DNA of 64,000 nucleotides, taken from Cognatishimia sp. SS12. GTDB taxonomy: Bacteria; Pseudomonadota; Alphaproteobacteria; Rhodobacterales; Rhodobacteraceae. The number at the start of each line of letters is the position of its first letter. Positions within the stretch are counted from its first letter, which is position 1. Where the stretch lies: NCBI RefSeq assembly GCF_028369055.1, contig NZ_JAQNCZ010000001.1:310001-374000 (forward strand), given 5' to 3'. A model generated the notes under the pieces. That model was not told where the DNA came from. It made no database searches and saw nothing but the letters and a program-made list of their open reading frames with translations. Made by a program: the position numbers and the translations under genes. Of this stretch, positions 55,529 to 64,000 are shown one piece after another.

Positions 55529-56751
55529 TGGACGGCTCCAAGTTTGATGATGGCAGCGTTGATACGCTGCAGGGCGAACAGAAAATCCGCAATTTCAACC
55601 TGAACTTCGGCCCGCAGCACCCGGCTGCGCACGGGGTTCTGCGCTTGGTTCTGGAACTTGACGGCGAGATTGTCGAGCGCTGTGACCCGCACGTCGGTCT
55701 GTTGCACCGTGGGACTGAAAAGCTCATGGAAAGCCGGACCTACCTGCAAAACCTGCCGTATTTTGACCGCCTCGATTACGTTGCGCCGATGAACCAGGAA
55801 CATGCTTGGTGTCTGGCGATTGAAAAGCTGACCGGCACGATTGTGCCGCGTCGTGGCCAGTTGATCCGCGTGCTCTTCTGCGAAATTGGCCGTGTGCTGA
55901 ACCACCTGATGAACGTGACGACGCAGGCGATGGACGTTGGCGCGCTGACCCCACCGCTTTGGGGCTTTGAAGAGCGCGAAAAGCTGATGATTTTCTACGA
56001 GCGGGCCTGCGGTGCCCGTTTGCACGCCGCTTATTTCCGCCCTGGCGGGGTGCATCAGGATCTGCCGGACGCGCTGCTAGATGACATCGAAGAATGGGCC
56101 ATCACCTTCCCGGCACGTCTGGATGACATCGATGGGCTGCTGACAGAAAACCGCATCTTCAAACAGCGTAACGTTGATATCGGCGTCGTGGACGAAGAGA
56201 TGGTGCTGCAATATGGCTTTACCGGCGTGATGGCGCGTTCGGCAGGGCTGGCATGGGATCTGCGCCGTGCGCAGCCTTACGAATGCTATGACGAGTTTGA
56301 ATTCCAGGTGCCTGTGGGCAAAAACGGCGATTGCTATGATCGCTACCTGATGCGCATGGAAGAAATGCGCCAGTCGGTCAGCATTATCCGCCAAGCCATC
56401 GTGAAACTGCGCGAAGCCACCGGCGATGTGCTGGCACGCGGCAAGCTTACGCCGCCAAAACGTGGCGAGATGAAAACCTCGATGGAAAGCCTGATCCATC
56501 ACTTCAAACTCTACACCGAGGGTTTTCACGTTCCGGCGGGCGAAGTTTACGCCGCAGTGGAAGCGCCCAAAGGCGAGTTTGGCGTGTATCTGGTCGCGGA
56601 TGGCAGCAACAAGCCATACCGCAGCAAGATCCGCGCGCCCGGCTATGCGCATTTGCAAGCCATGGACACTTTGGCAGGCGGCCACCAGTTGGCTGACGTT
56701 GCCGCAATTATCGGTACGATGGATATCGTGTTTGGGGAGATTGACCGCTAA
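55528..56751 (+). CDS. nuoD: NADH-quinone oxidoreductase subunit D
   Basis: The 49-kDa-type subunit lining the quinone site, 407 residues. [21 protein letters not shown], in part, carries the conserved His of the quinone pocket; HRGTEKLME and the C-terminal DPVFGEIDR-type end ([10 protein letters not shown]) are typical. AAGGAGG lies seven bases before the ATG at 55528 and inside the preceding small ORF; an ATG one codon earlier is too close to it. The nuoE start overlaps the stop (TAATG). Confidence 0.96.
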   Translation: MDGSKFDDGSVDTLQGEQKIRNFNLNFGPQHPAAHGVLRLVLELDGEIVERCDPHVGLLHRGTEKLMESRTYLQNLPYFDRLDYVAPMNQEHAWCLAIEKLTGTIVPRRGQLIRVLFCEIGRVLNHLMNVTTQAMDVGALTPPLWGFEEREKLMIFYERACGARLHAAYFRPGGVHQDLPDALLDDIEEWAITFPARLDDIDGLLTENRIFKQRNVDIGVVDEEMVLQYGFTGVMARSAGLAWDLRRAQPYECYDEFEFQVPVGKNGDCYDRYLMRMEEMRQSVSIIRQAIVKLREATGDVLARGKLTPPKRGEMKTSMESLIHHFKLYTEGFHVPAGEVYAAVEAPKGEFGVYLVADGSNKPYRSKIRAPGYAHLQAMDTLAGGHQLADVAAIIGTMDIVFGEIDR

Positions 56752-57914
56752 TGCTGCGCCGTCTGTATCATGAGCAACCCGAAAGCTTTGCCTTCACCCC
56801 GGCCAACCAGGCCTGGGCCGAAGCGCAGATCACCAAATTTCCCGAAGGGCGTCAGGCCTCGGCAGTGATCCCGCTGTTGTGGCGGGCACAGGAGCAGGAA
56901 GGCTGGGTCAGCAAACCGGCGATTGAATATGTCGCTGACATGCTGGGCATGGCCTATATCCGCGTGCTGGAAGTCTGCTCTTTCTACTTTATGTTTCAGA
57001 TGCAACCTGTTGGATCTGTTGCGCATATTCAGATCTGCGGCACGTTGTCCTGCATGATCTGCGGCGCGGAAGACCTGATTAAAGTGTGTCAGGAAAAAAT
57101 CGCGCCAAATCCCCATGAGTTGTCAGCCGATGGCAAGTTCAGCTGGGAAGAGGTCGAATGCCTTGGCGCTTGCACCAACGCACCGATGGCGCAAATCGGC
57201 AAAGACTTTTACGAAGATCTGACCGCCGAAGGCTTTGCCAAAATGCTGGACGATATGGCCGCTGGCCAAGTGCCGGTGCCCGGCCCGCAAAATGGTCGCT
57301 ATGCCGCAGAGCCACTGTCCGGTCTGACGACGCTGACCGAGCATGACAGCGGCAAGACGCAATATAATGCCTCCGCCCAACTGGCGACGGATATTGGCGA
57401 CACCATCAAGCGCATCGACGGCACCGAAGTGCCGCTGAAAACGCCTTGGATCGGCAAAGACGGCGTGGTTGCTGGCCGCGCCGCAGCGGATCCGACACCG
57501 GCTGAACCGGCAACAGGTCTGCCGGCCGCAAAGCAGGCTGAGCTGCGCAAAAAGAAAGAAGCCGAAGAGATCGCCCGCCCGGACGTCAAACCGGCCGCAG
57601 AGCCGGTTGAGCCGTCTGAGGTCGACGTCGAAGAGCGCGCTCCGGAAACTCTGGAGGCGGCGCGCGATGGCAAGGCGGATAACCTCAAGCTGTTGAAAGG
57701 CGTGGGTCCAAAGCTGGAAGCGACGTTGAACGAGCTTGGCTTTTACCACTTTGACCAGATCGCTGCCTGGGGCGCTGAAGAAATCGCCTGGGTGGACAGC
57801 CGCCTGAAGTTCAAAGGTCGCATTGAGCGGGATGGCTGGATCGAACAAGCCAAAATTCTTGCCGACGGCGGCGAAACCGAATTCTCCACGCGCTCCAAAA
57901 AGGGCGACGCATAG
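56751..57914 (+). CDS. nuoE: NADH-quinone oxidoreductase subunit E with long C-terminal extension
   Basis: Thioredoxin-fold [2Fe-2S] subunit (N1a). The core (about residues 1-165) has ligands Cys96, Cys101, Cys137 and Cys141. Unlike the 166-residue E. coli protein, this one has 387 residues. After the core comes an acidic, Pro/Ala/Lys-rich linker (about 235-305). A compact C-terminal module follows (about 310-375, starting [19 protein letters not shown]) of the helix-hairpin-helix-like kind found at the ends of some other alphaproteobacterial proteins. Its role is unknown. Confidence 0.94.
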   Translation: MLRRLYHEQPESFAFTPANQAWAEAQITKFPEGRQASAVIPLLWRAQEQEGWVSKPAIEYVADMLGMAYIRVLEVCSFYFMFQMQPVGSVAHIQICGTLSCMICGAEDLIKVCQEKIAPNPHELSADGKFSWEEVECLGACTNAPMAQIGKDFYEDLTAEGFAKMLDDMAAGQVPVPGPQNGRYAAEPLSGLTTLTEHDSGKTQYNASAQLATDIGDTIKRIDGTEVPLKTPWIGKDGVVAGRAAADPTPAEPATGLPAAKQAELRKKKEAEEIARPDVKPAAEPVEPSEVDVEERAPETLEAARDGKADNLKLLKGVGPKLEATLNELGFYHFDQIAAWGAEEIAWVDSRLKFKGRIERDGWIEQAKILADGGETEFSTRSKKGDA

Positions 57915-57923
57915 GGGATGTGA

Positions 57924-58151
57924 ATGATGGGTGAGCACACTGATCAGTCCCTGGCAAGGCGCAGCCGCATGGTGAGCCTGGTGATTGCCGGAACGCTGAT
58001 CACTTGGATGCTCATCCAACTGATAGGAAAGCAGATCGGACTGCCCGGGCGCTATGCCCTGCTGTTTGATTTTGCTGCCATTGCGGCGCTGATTTGGGCG
58101 CTGGTGAACGTATTTCAGATCTGGCGCGCGCGTCAGTCAACAGAAGGGTAA
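57924..58151 (+). CDS. DUF5337-type small membrane protein in the nuo operon
   Basis: A 75-residue protein with two hydrophobic helices (about 17-35, VSLVIAGTLITWMLIQLIG in part, and 45-65), short cytoplasmic-looking ends and basic residues before helix 1 (ARRSRM). I assign it to DUF5337 from recollection of this protein next to nuoE/nuoF in related genomes. It starts nine bases after nuoE and ends six bases before nuoF, so it is part of the operon. TAGGGGATG precedes the ATG. Possibly a complex I assembly or accessory factor (inference). Confidence 0.8.
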   Translation: MMGEHTDQSLARRSRMVSLVIAGTLITWMLIQLIGKQIGLPGRYALLFDFAAIAALIWALVNVFQIWRARQSTEG

Positions 58152-58157
58152 AACGGG

Positions 58158-59456
58158 ATGCTCAAGGATCAGGACCGTATCTTTACCAATCTTTATGGCA
58201 TGCATGAGCGGACCCTGAAGGGTGCGCAGAAACGCGGCCATTGGGATGGCACTGCGGGCATCATTGAAAAGGGCCGTGACTGGATCATTGACACCATGAA
58301 GGCCTCGGGCCTGCGTGGGCGGGGCGGGGCGGGTTTCCCGACCGGTCTGAAATGGTCGTTCATGCCAAAAGAAAGCGATGGCCGCCCGTCTTATCTGGTG
58401 ATCAACGCCGATGAATCAGAGCCGGGCACCTGCAAAGACCGCGAAATCATGCGCCACGATCCGCACACGCTGATCGAAGGCGCGCTGATCGCCTCTTTCG
58501 CGATGAACGCGCATACGGCCTATATCTATATTCGCGGTGAATTCATTCGTGAACGCGAGGCGCTGCAAGCGGCGATCGATGAGGCCTATGATGCCGGCAT
58601 GCTGGGCAAGAACGCCGCTGGGTCTGGCTGGGATTTTGATCTCTTCCTGCATCACGGTGCGGGCGCTTATATCTGCGGTGAAGAAACTGCGCTGCTGGAA
58701 AGCCTTGAAGGCAAAAAAGGCATGCCGCGCATGAAGCCACCGTTCCCGGCAGGGGCGGGTCTTTATGGCTGCCCAACCACTGTCAACAACGTTGAATCCA
58801 TCGCTGTGGTGCCGACCATCCTGCGCCGCGGCGCAGATTGGTTCACCAGCTTTGGCCGCGCCAACAACGCGGGCACCAAGCTGTTTGGTATCTCTGGCCA
58901 CGTCAACAACCCCTGTGTGGTTGAAGAGGCGATGTCGATCTCCTTTGAAGAGCTGATTGAAAAGCATTGCGGCGGTATTCGCGGCGGCTGGGACAATCTG
59001 CTTGCGGTTATTCCGGGCGGCTCGTCTGTGCCCTGCGTGCGCGGTGAAAACATGCGCGACGCGGTGATGGATTTTGACTATCTGCGCAATGATCTGGGCT
59101 CTGGTCTGGGGACGGCCGCTGTTATCGTGATGGACAAGAATACCGACATCATCAAAGCGATCTGGCGTCTGGCGAAGTTCTATAAACACGAAAGCTGTGG
59201 CCAGTGTACCCCATGCCGCGAAGGCACCGGTTGGATGATGCGCGTGATGGATCGTCTCGTGAAGGGCGAAGCAGAGCTTGAAGAGATTGACATGCTGTGG
59301 GATGTGACCAAGCAGGTCGAAGGCCACACCATCTGTGCGCTTGGCGATGCGGCGGCTTGGCCTATTCAGGGCTTGATCCGCAACTTCCGCGAAGAAATCG
59401 AAGATCGCATCAAGGCCCAGAAAACGGGCCGTATGGGCGCAATGGCGGCGGAGTGA
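58158..59456 (+). CDS. nuoF: NADH-quinone oxidoreductase subunit F
   Basis: The NADH- and FMN-binding subunit, 432 residues. NADH site [16 protein letters not shown] near 52, FMN site [19 protein letters not shown] near 173, and [4Fe-4S] cluster N3 ligands in [15 protein letters not shown] near 350 with a further Cys in [13 protein letters not shown]. Electrons from NADH enter the complex here. Confidence 0.97.
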   Translation: MLKDQDRIFTNLYGMHERTLKGAQKRGHWDGTAGIIEKGRDWIIDTMKASGLRGRGGAGFPTGLKWSFMPKESDGRPSYLVINADESEPGTCKDREIMRHDPHTLIEGALIASFAMNAHTAYIYIRGEFIREREALQAAIDEAYDAGMLGKNAAGSGWDFDLFLHHGAGAYICGEETALLESLEGKKGMPRMKPPFPAGAGLYGCPTTVNNVESIAVVPTILRRGADWFTSFGRANNAGTKLFGISGHVNNPCVVEEAMSISFEELIEKHCGGIRGGWDNLLAVIPGGSSVPCVRGENMRDAVMDFDYLRNDLGSGLGTAAVIVMDKNTDIIKAIWRLAKFYKHESCGQCTPCREGTGWMMRVMDRLVKGEAELEEIDMLWDVTKQVEGHTICALGDAAAWPIQGLIRNFREEIEDRIKAQKTGRMGAMAAE

Positions 59457-59461
59457 TCAAT

Positions 59462-59791
59462 ATGCGTGGTGCAGTTCTTCTTGTGATGTGTCTGGCGGCG
59501 GCGGCCCCGGCGTGCTCGCGTCTGAAAAAGGACGACGGCGTGCGTTTTGACGGCGAGCGTTTTCGCATCAAGGCCAGCAAGGTCTCCAAAGAAGATCGCG
59601 CGCGTTTTATTGTTGCGGCCAGCCCGGCCTCTGCCACGCTCGAAGGGGCGCTTGAGGCGGCGGCGTACGGGGGCACGAAATATTGCATCCAGGAATATGG
59701 CACCTCGCTGATTGCCTGGTCTCATGGTCCCGATGACACCCCACGCCTTGAAGGTGACGCGCTGATCATGGAAGGGCAGTGCAAACCGTGA
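59462..59791 (+). CDS. Small lipoprotein candidate in the nuo operon
   Basis: A 109-residue protein starting five bases after nuoF. The N terminus MRGAVLLVMCLAAAAPACSR looks like a lipoprotein signal with Cys18 as the modified residue (APAC is a weak lipobox), or else an ordinary signal peptide. The mature part is charged (RLKKDDGVRFDGERFRIKAS) and has Cys residues in TKYCIQEYG and EGQCKP that could form a disulfide. Function unknown; the place in the operon suggests a link with complex I. Confidence 0.7.
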   Translation: MRGAVLLVMCLAAAAPACSRLKKDDGVRFDGERFRIKASKVSKEDRARFIVAASPASATLEGALEAAAYGGTKYCIQEYGTSLIAWSHGPDDTPRLEGDALIMEGQCKP

Positions 59792-59824
59792 TCACCCCGA
59801 TCGCATATCCGGGCCTGACGGCCC

Positions 59825-59897
59825 CTGCTGATCAGCAGAAGCGCGCCGATATTGGCGCGTGTTATTGCATATCAGCCCCTCAAATCTCTGATTTGAG
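59825..59897 (+). repeat. Three consecutive dyads in the nuo operon
   Basis: CTGCTGATCAGCAG (59825-59838), CGCGCC/GGCGCG (59842-59859) and CTCAAATC/GATTTGAG (59879-59897) fill the 160-base spacer between two small genes. None has a T tract, so processing or stability signals in the long message are more likely than termination. Confidence 0.6.
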
Positions 59898-59951
59898 CCA
59901 GGCAGGCTGCGTTTTCGCGGCCCGCTTTGGCATGCAAAAAGGAGAGATGAC

Positions 59952-60344
59952 ATGCGCATGATGGCACTGGCATTGGTTTTGGCGGCAAGCACCGCGCAGG
60001 CGAAACCACCGCTTGAAGAGGTCAAAAGCGTCACAGATGGGCTGCTTTGGGTGGGGATTGCGGATGAAATCCGCAATGTTTGCCCCAGCATTTCGGCGCG
60101 AATGGTCAAAGCGCTTGGCTATATCAATAGCATTCAGGCCGACGCCAAGGCGCGCGGCTATACCAAGGCAGAAATTGATGCCTTCCGCACCAGCGAGGCC
60201 AATAAGGCAGAGCTGCGCCGCCGCGGAGAGGCGTATCTGAAATCGCATGGGGTCGATTTTGACGACCCTGAAAGTTACTGCGTGCTTGGGCGCGCGGAAA
60301 TCAAGAAATCCAGCCAGATCGGCGCGCTGTTAAAGGCCAAGTAA
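59952..60344 (+). CDS. DUF5333-type periplasmic protein in the nuo operon
   Basis: A 130-residue protein with a Sec signal peptide ([14 protein letters not shown], cleaved near residue 17). The mature part is helical and charged, with two cysteines (RNVCPS and ESYCVLG) that probably pair. I assign it to DUF5333 from recollection of the family next to nuoG in Rhodobacteraceae. AAGGAGAGATGAC before the ATG is a good ribosome site. nuoG starts two bases after its stop. Role unknown; a periplasmic partner of complex I is an unusual idea, since the enzyme faces the cytoplasm. Confidence 0.8.
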   Translation: MRMMALALVLAASTAQAKPPLEEVKSVTDGLLWVGIADEIRNVCPSISARMVKALGYINSIQADAKARGYTKAEIDAFRTSEANKAELRRRGEAYLKSHGVDFDDPESYCVLGRAEIKKSSQIGALLKAK

Positions 60345-60346
60345 CC

Positions 60347-62365
60347 ATGTCTGACCTACGCAAGATCATCATTGACGAAAAAGAACTGGAAGTGGACGGC
60401 GCGATGACGCTGATCCAGGCCTGTGAGCAGGCCGGGATCGAGGTGCCACGGTTCTGCTACCACGAGCGCCTGTCCATTGCCGGCAATTGCCGCATGTGTC
60501 TGGTCGAAGTCGTCGGCGGCCCGCCAAAGCCAACCGCATCTTGCGCCATGCAGGTCAAAGATTTGCGCCCCGGACCTGAAGGCCAGCCGCCTGTTGTGAA
60601 AACCAACTCTCCGATGGTCAAAAAGGCCCGCGAAGGGGTGATGGAATTCCTGCTCATCAACCACCCGCTGGATTGCCCGATCTGCGATCAGGGCGGCGAA
60701 TGTGACCTGCAGGATCAGGCCATGGCCTATGGCCTGTCCGGCAGCCGCTTTAAAGAAGCCAAGCGCGCGGTGGATGATCTGGATCTGGGGCCGCTGGTTG
60801 CGACCACAATGACCCGCTGTATTTCTTGCACCCGCTGCGTGCGCTTCACCACCGAGGTGGCGGGCATCACACAGATGGGCCAGACAGGCCGCGGCGAAGA
60901 TGCGGAAATCACCAGCTATCTGAATGAGACGCTGCACAGCAACCTGCAGGGCAATATCATTGATCTGTGCCCAGTGGGCGCGCTGACCTCCAAGCCCTAT
61001 GCCTTTACCGCCCGCCCATGGGAGCTGACCAAGACCGAAACCATCGATGTGATGGACGCGCTTGGCTCGAACATTCGGGTCGACACCAAGGGCCGCGAAG
61101 TGATGCGCATTCTGCCGCGCAACCACGATGGCGTGAACGAAGAATGGATTTCCGACAAAACACGCTTTGTCTGGGATGGTCTGCGTCGTCAGCGTCTGGA
61201 TCGCCCCTATGTGCGTGAAAACGGCAAGCTGCGCCCCGCAAGCTGGCCCGAAGCGCTGAGCGTCGTCGCTACAGCTATGAAGGGCAAAAAAGTTGCCGGC
61301 CTGGTCGGTGATCTTGTGTCCACCGAAGCGGCCTATGCGCTGAAAACCCTGATCGAAAGCATGGGCGGCAATGTGGAATGCCGCACTGACAATGCGCGTC
61401 TGCCGATTGGCAACCGCTCTGGATACGTCGGCACTGCCAGCATCGAGGACATCGACAGCGCCAAGGCGATCATGCTGATCGGCACCAACCCAGAGTTGGA
61501 AGCGCCGGTGCTGAACGCGCGCCTCCGCAAGGCCTGGCTGAATGGGGCCAAGATTGGTGTTGTCGGCGAAAAGCTGGATCTTTCTTACGAATATTTCCAC
61601 ATCGGCACCGACCGCGCTGCGCTTAAGGGGCTGCTGGGTCCAAACACCAAAGACGCGCTTGGCAAAGACACGCTGGTGATCGTCGGGCAGGGCGCGCTGC
61701 GCGAAGCGGACGGCCTGTCGGTTCTGGCCCATGCCCAGAAATTTGCCGAGATGACCGAAAGCAAATTCATGGTGCTGCACACCGCCGCTGGCCGTGTTGG
61801 CGCGATGGATGTGGGCGCTGTCACCGAAGGCGGTCTGACCGCCGCCATCGACGGGGCCGAGGTGATTTATAACCTTGGTGCGGATGAGGTGGACATCGAT
61901 GCCGGTGCCTTTGTGATCTATCAGGGCAGCCATGGGGATCGCGGCGCGCACCGCGCGGATGTGATCCTGCCAGCGGCGGCCTATACCGAAGAAAACGGCC
62001 TGTTCGTGAACACCGAAGGGCGCCCACAGCTTGCGATGCGCGCAAACTTTGCGCCGGGCGAAGCCAAGGAAAACTGGGCGATCCTGCGGGCGCTGTCTGC
62101 CGAATTGAATGCGGTCTTGCCGTTTGACAGCCTGGCGCAGCTGCGCACAGCGATGATCGCCGATGTGCCGCATCTGGCGCAGGTGGATCAGGTGATCGAA
62201 AACGATTGGCAGCCACAAGAGATTGACGCGCTTGGCGAAGCGGATTTCCGCAGCGCCATCAGCGATTTCTATCTGACCAACCCGATTGCCCGCGCCAGCG
62301 CGCTGATGGCAGAGCTGTCTGCCGGCGCAAAGGCCCGCGGCGCTGAAAAAATCGCGGCGGAGTGA
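60347..62365 (+). CDS. nuoG: NADH-quinone oxidoreductase subunit G
   Basis: The large iron-sulfur subunit, 672 residues, in the short form of alphaproteobacteria and mitochondria (E. coli has about 900). N-terminal [2Fe-2S] ligands in [20 protein letters not shown], in part, near 38-55 with a later Cys in TASCAMQV. A His-coordinated cluster region is in [20 protein letters not shown] near 105, and a further [4Fe-4S] site in [10 protein letters not shown] near 158. The rest is an inactive molybdopterin-oxidoreductase-like domain. Confidence 0.96.
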   Translation: MSDLRKIIIDEKELEVDGAMTLIQACEQAGIEVPRFCYHERLSIAGNCRMCLVEVVGGPPKPTASCAMQVKDLRPGPEGQPPVVKTNSPMVKKAREGVMEFLLINHPLDCPICDQGGECDLQDQAMAYGLSGSRFKEAKRAVDDLDLGPLVATTMTRCISCTRCVRFTTEVAGITQMGQTGRGEDAEITSYLNETLHSNLQGNIIDLCPVGALTSKPYAFTARPWELTKTETIDVMDALGSNIRVDTKGREVMRILPRNHDGVNEEWISDKTRFVWDGLRRQRLDRPYVRENGKLRPASWPEALSVVATAMKGKKVAGLVGDLVSTEAAYALKTLIESMGGNVECRTDNARLPIGNRSGYVGTASIEDIDSAKAIMLIGTNPELEAPVLNARLRKAWLNGAKIGVVGEKLDLSYEYFHIGTDRAALKGLLGPNTKDALGKDTLVIVGQGALREADGLSVLAHAQKFAEMTESKFMVLHTAAGRVGAMDVGAVTEGGLTAAIDGAEVIYNLGADEVDIDAGAFVIYQGSHGDRGAHRADVILPAAAYTEENGLFVNTEGRPQLAMRANFAPGEAKENWAILRALSAELNAVLPFDSLAQLRTAMIADVPHLAQVDQVIENDWQPQEIDALGEADFRSAISDFYLTNPIARASALMAELSAGAKARGAEKIAAE

Positions 62366-62369
62366 GCTG

Positions 62370-62786
62370 ATGACGCTGTCCATCCCACAAGCAGGCGGTC
62401 TGCTGGCGCTTTGCGCTGGCCTGTCGGCCTGCACGGTGGATGGCGGTGATACGGCCGCGCGCGGTGATCTGGATTTTGCCCCCCAATATGATGGCGTCAG
62501 CACGCGTCTTCTGGATGGGGATCTGGTGAATTTCCATGTCGAAATGCGCGGGGCAAGAAACGAGGCAGATGTTCAGTCCTATGCCGAATGTGCGGCGGCG
62601 CAATATACGCTGATCCGTGGATACGGATTTGCGCGACATCTGCGGACAACAATTGAATTTCAGGGTGGAATTTGGCGAGGGGATGCTGTTTACACCATCT
62701 CGCCAGCGCTGCCTCGTGGATTGAAAACCATCGACGCGGAAGTCACGGTTTCAAGCTGCGAAGAAAATAGAATACCCACGGTGTGA
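62370..62786 (+). CDS. Lipoprotein candidate between nuoG and nuoH
   Basis: A 138-residue protein with a signal sequence ending in LSAC (Cys21) preceded by LLALCAGLSA, a good lipobox. The mature part has Cys residues in YAECAAAQ and VSSCEENR and a beta-rich look (DLVNFHVEMRG, TTIEFQGGIWRGDAVYTI). I do not recognise a family. It begins four bases after nuoG and ends six before nuoH, hence co-transcribed. Third exported small protein of this operon. Confidence 0.8.
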   Translation: MTLSIPQAGGLLALCAGLSACTVDGGDTAARGDLDFAPQYDGVSTRLLDGDLVNFHVEMRGARNEADVQSYAECAAAQYTLIRGYGFARHLRTTIEFQGGIWRGDAVYTISPALPRGLKTIDAEVTVSSCEENRIPTV

Positions 62787-62792
62787 GGACCT

Positions 62793-63830
62793 ATGGCTGA
62801 TTTCTTTACCACTCCCCTCGGATTAGGCGTGATGATCGTTGCGCAAGTGCTGGCTGTCGTCGGCTTTGTGATGATCTCGCTGCTGTTTCTGGTGTATGGG
62901 GACCGCAAAATCTGGGCGGCAGTGCAGATGCGTCGTGGCCCGAACGTGGTGGGGGCCTGGGGGCTTCTGCAAACCGTGGCGGATGCGCTGAAATATATCG
63001 TGAAAGAGGTCGTCGTGCCTGCGGGTGCGGATAAAACCGTCTTTTTGCTTGCGCCGCTGACCTCTTTTGTTCTGGCGATGATTGCCTGGGCGGTGATCCC
63101 GTTCAACGACACCTGGGTGCTCTCGGACATCAACGTCGCGATCCTTTATGTCTTTGCCGTCTCCTCGCTTGAGGTTTACGGCGTGATCATGGGGGGCTGG
63201 GCGTCGAACTCGAAATACCCGTTCCTTGGCAGCCTGCGCTCTGCGGCGCAGATGATTTCTTACGAAGTCTCCATTGGTCTCATCATTGTGGGCATCATCA
63301 TCACCACAGGCTCGATGAACTTTGGTGATATCGTGCGCGCGCAGGATGGCGATTACGGCTTCTTTAGCTGGTATTGGCTGCCGCATTTCCCGATGGTCTT
63401 CCTGTTCTTCATCTCGGCGCTGGCGGAAACCAACCGCCCACCGTTTGACCTCCCCGAAGCGGAATCCGAACTGGTGGCGGGCTATCAGGTGGAATATTCA
63501 TCGACACCCTTCCTGCTGTTCATGGCCGGGGAATATATCGCCATCTTCCTGATGTGCGCGCTGACCTCGCTCTTGTTCTTTGGCGGCTGGCTGTCGCCGA
63601 TCCCGGGCCTGCCTGATGGCGCGCTGTGGATGGTGGGCAAGATGGCGTTCTTCTTCTTCATCTTCGCGATGGTGAAGGCGATCACCCCGCGCTACCGCTA
63701 TGACCAGCTGATGCGTATTGGTTGGAAAGTCTTCCTGCCGCTCTCCCTCGCTTGGGTGGTGATTGTGGCATTCCTCGCAAAATTCGAAGCCTTCGGCGGT
63801 GCCTATGCACGCTGGGCGATTGGAGGCTGA
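62793..63830 (+). CDS. nuoH: NADH-quinone oxidoreductase subunit H
   Basis: Membrane subunit next to the quinone site, 345 residues with about eight helices. The conserved loop segments [17 protein letters not shown]-like ([16 protein letters not shown]) near 45-60, [21 protein letters not shown], in part, near 210-230, and [12 protein letters not shown] near 300 are diagnostic, with the Glu residues implicated in proton coupling. nuoI starts one base after the stop. Confidence 0.97.
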   Translation: MADFFTTPLGLGVMIVAQVLAVVGFVMISLLFLVYGDRKIWAAVQMRRGPNVVGAWGLLQTVADALKYIVKEVVVPAGADKTVFLLAPLTSFVLAMIAWAVIPFNDTWVLSDINVAILYVFAVSSLEVYGVIMGGWASNSKYPFLGSLRSAAQMISYEVSIGLIIVGIIITTGSMNFGDIVRAQDGDYGFFSWYWLPHFPMVFLFFISALAETNRPPFDLPEAESELVAGYQVEYSSTPFLLFMAGEYIAIFLMCALTSLLFFGGWLSPIPGLPDGALWMVGKMAFFFFIFAMVKAITPRYRYDQLMRIGWKVFLPLSLAWVVIVAFLAKFEAFGGAYARWAIGG

Positions 63831-63831
63831 T

Positions 63832-64000
63832 ATGGCAAACGTTGACTACACCCGCGCTGCCAAATATTTCCTGCTGGCGGATTTCATCAAAGGCTTTCAG
63901 CTTGGGTTGAAATACTTCTTTGCCCCCAAGGCAACGCTGAACTACCCGCATGAAAAGGGGCCATTGTCGCCACGGTTCCGTGGTGAACACGCGCTGCGTC
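63832..64000 (+). CDS. nuoI: NADH-quinone oxidoreductase subunit I, 5' part
   Basis: Only the first 56 codons are in the window. The N terminus ([22 protein letters not shown], in part, then [26 protein letters not shown]) is that of NuoI, whose two [4Fe-4S] clusters are encoded further on. A GGAGG site (TTGGAGGCTGAT) lies in the end of nuoH. The rest of the operon continues past the edge. Confidence 0.95.
   Translation, partial: MANVDYTRAAKYFLLADFIKGFQLGLKYFFAPKATLNYPHEKGPLSPRFRGEHALR

Noticed and set aside
59779-59961. A 60-codon plus-strand frame after the nuoF-linked lipoprotein
   Set aside because: It starts at a GTG inside the previous gene without a ribosome site, runs through three perfect dyads and overlaps the next start; better read as a structured spacer.
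60356-62503. A 715-codon open frame on the minus strand across nuoG
   Set aside because: It is the antisense of a certain gene, has no recognisable domain or ribosome site, and long antisense frames are expected in GC-rich DNA of biased codon use.

Overview
The window is a GC-rich stretch of alphaproteobacterial chromosome, best matched to the Roseobacter group of the Rhodobacteraceae. Signs of this are the bamD-recN order, the aerobic cobaltochelatase pair cobS/cobT, an undivided 524-residue pntA, a short NuoG, a NuoE with a long C-terminal extension, and DUF5337 and DUF5333 family genes inside the nuo operon. Coding density is very high, several convergent pairs overlap at their stop codons, and I see no tRNA, rRNA, CRISPR array, prophage or insertion sequence. 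Identifications rest on motifs and overall protein similarity recognised by eye; no database was searched.

Left part (1-21.5 kb): the end of bamD, recN, a ClC-type channel, an MFS permease, DUF427, a long aminopeptidase P, a methyltransferase, cobT and cobS, a Tat-exported MsrB, a secreted fasciclin-domain protein, a J-domain protein, BolA, a DUF4177 protein, a photolyase, gatB, an unidentified 434-residue protein and pepN.

Middle (21.6-46.3 kb): malate synthase G is followed by a Tat-exported agmatine deiminase-like enzyme, a GlcG/HbpS protein and a class I glutamine amidotransferase-like hydrolase, which suggests a glyoxylate/polyamine group. Then come two divergent regulator-target pairs with clear operators (SDR/TetR at 27.1 kb, WYL regulator/epoxide hydrolase at 28.5 kb), pntAB, a VOC protein, DUF3422, two M20 amidohydrolases (argE first), moaA, a small lipoprotein, a tightly coupled glmU-glmS-alkD-like operon, gph, a DegT aminotransferase and a TetA-like exporter.

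Right part (46.3-64 kb): a leucine/isovalerate degradation operon (isovaleryl-CoA dehydrogenase, methylcrotonyl-CoA carboxylase beta and alpha, a GST, HMG-CoA lyase, enoyl-CoA hydratase) ends in a terminator. The respiratory complex I operon follows, nuoABCDEFGH and the start of nuoI, interleaved with five small extra genes: a 38-residue membrane peptide between nuoC and nuoD, a DUF5337 protein, two lipoprotein candidates and a DUF5333 protein. No wholly new system is obvious. The strongest leads are these complex I-linked small genes, the 38-residue ORF first, and the mirror-image operator architecture at 27.04-27.12 kb.
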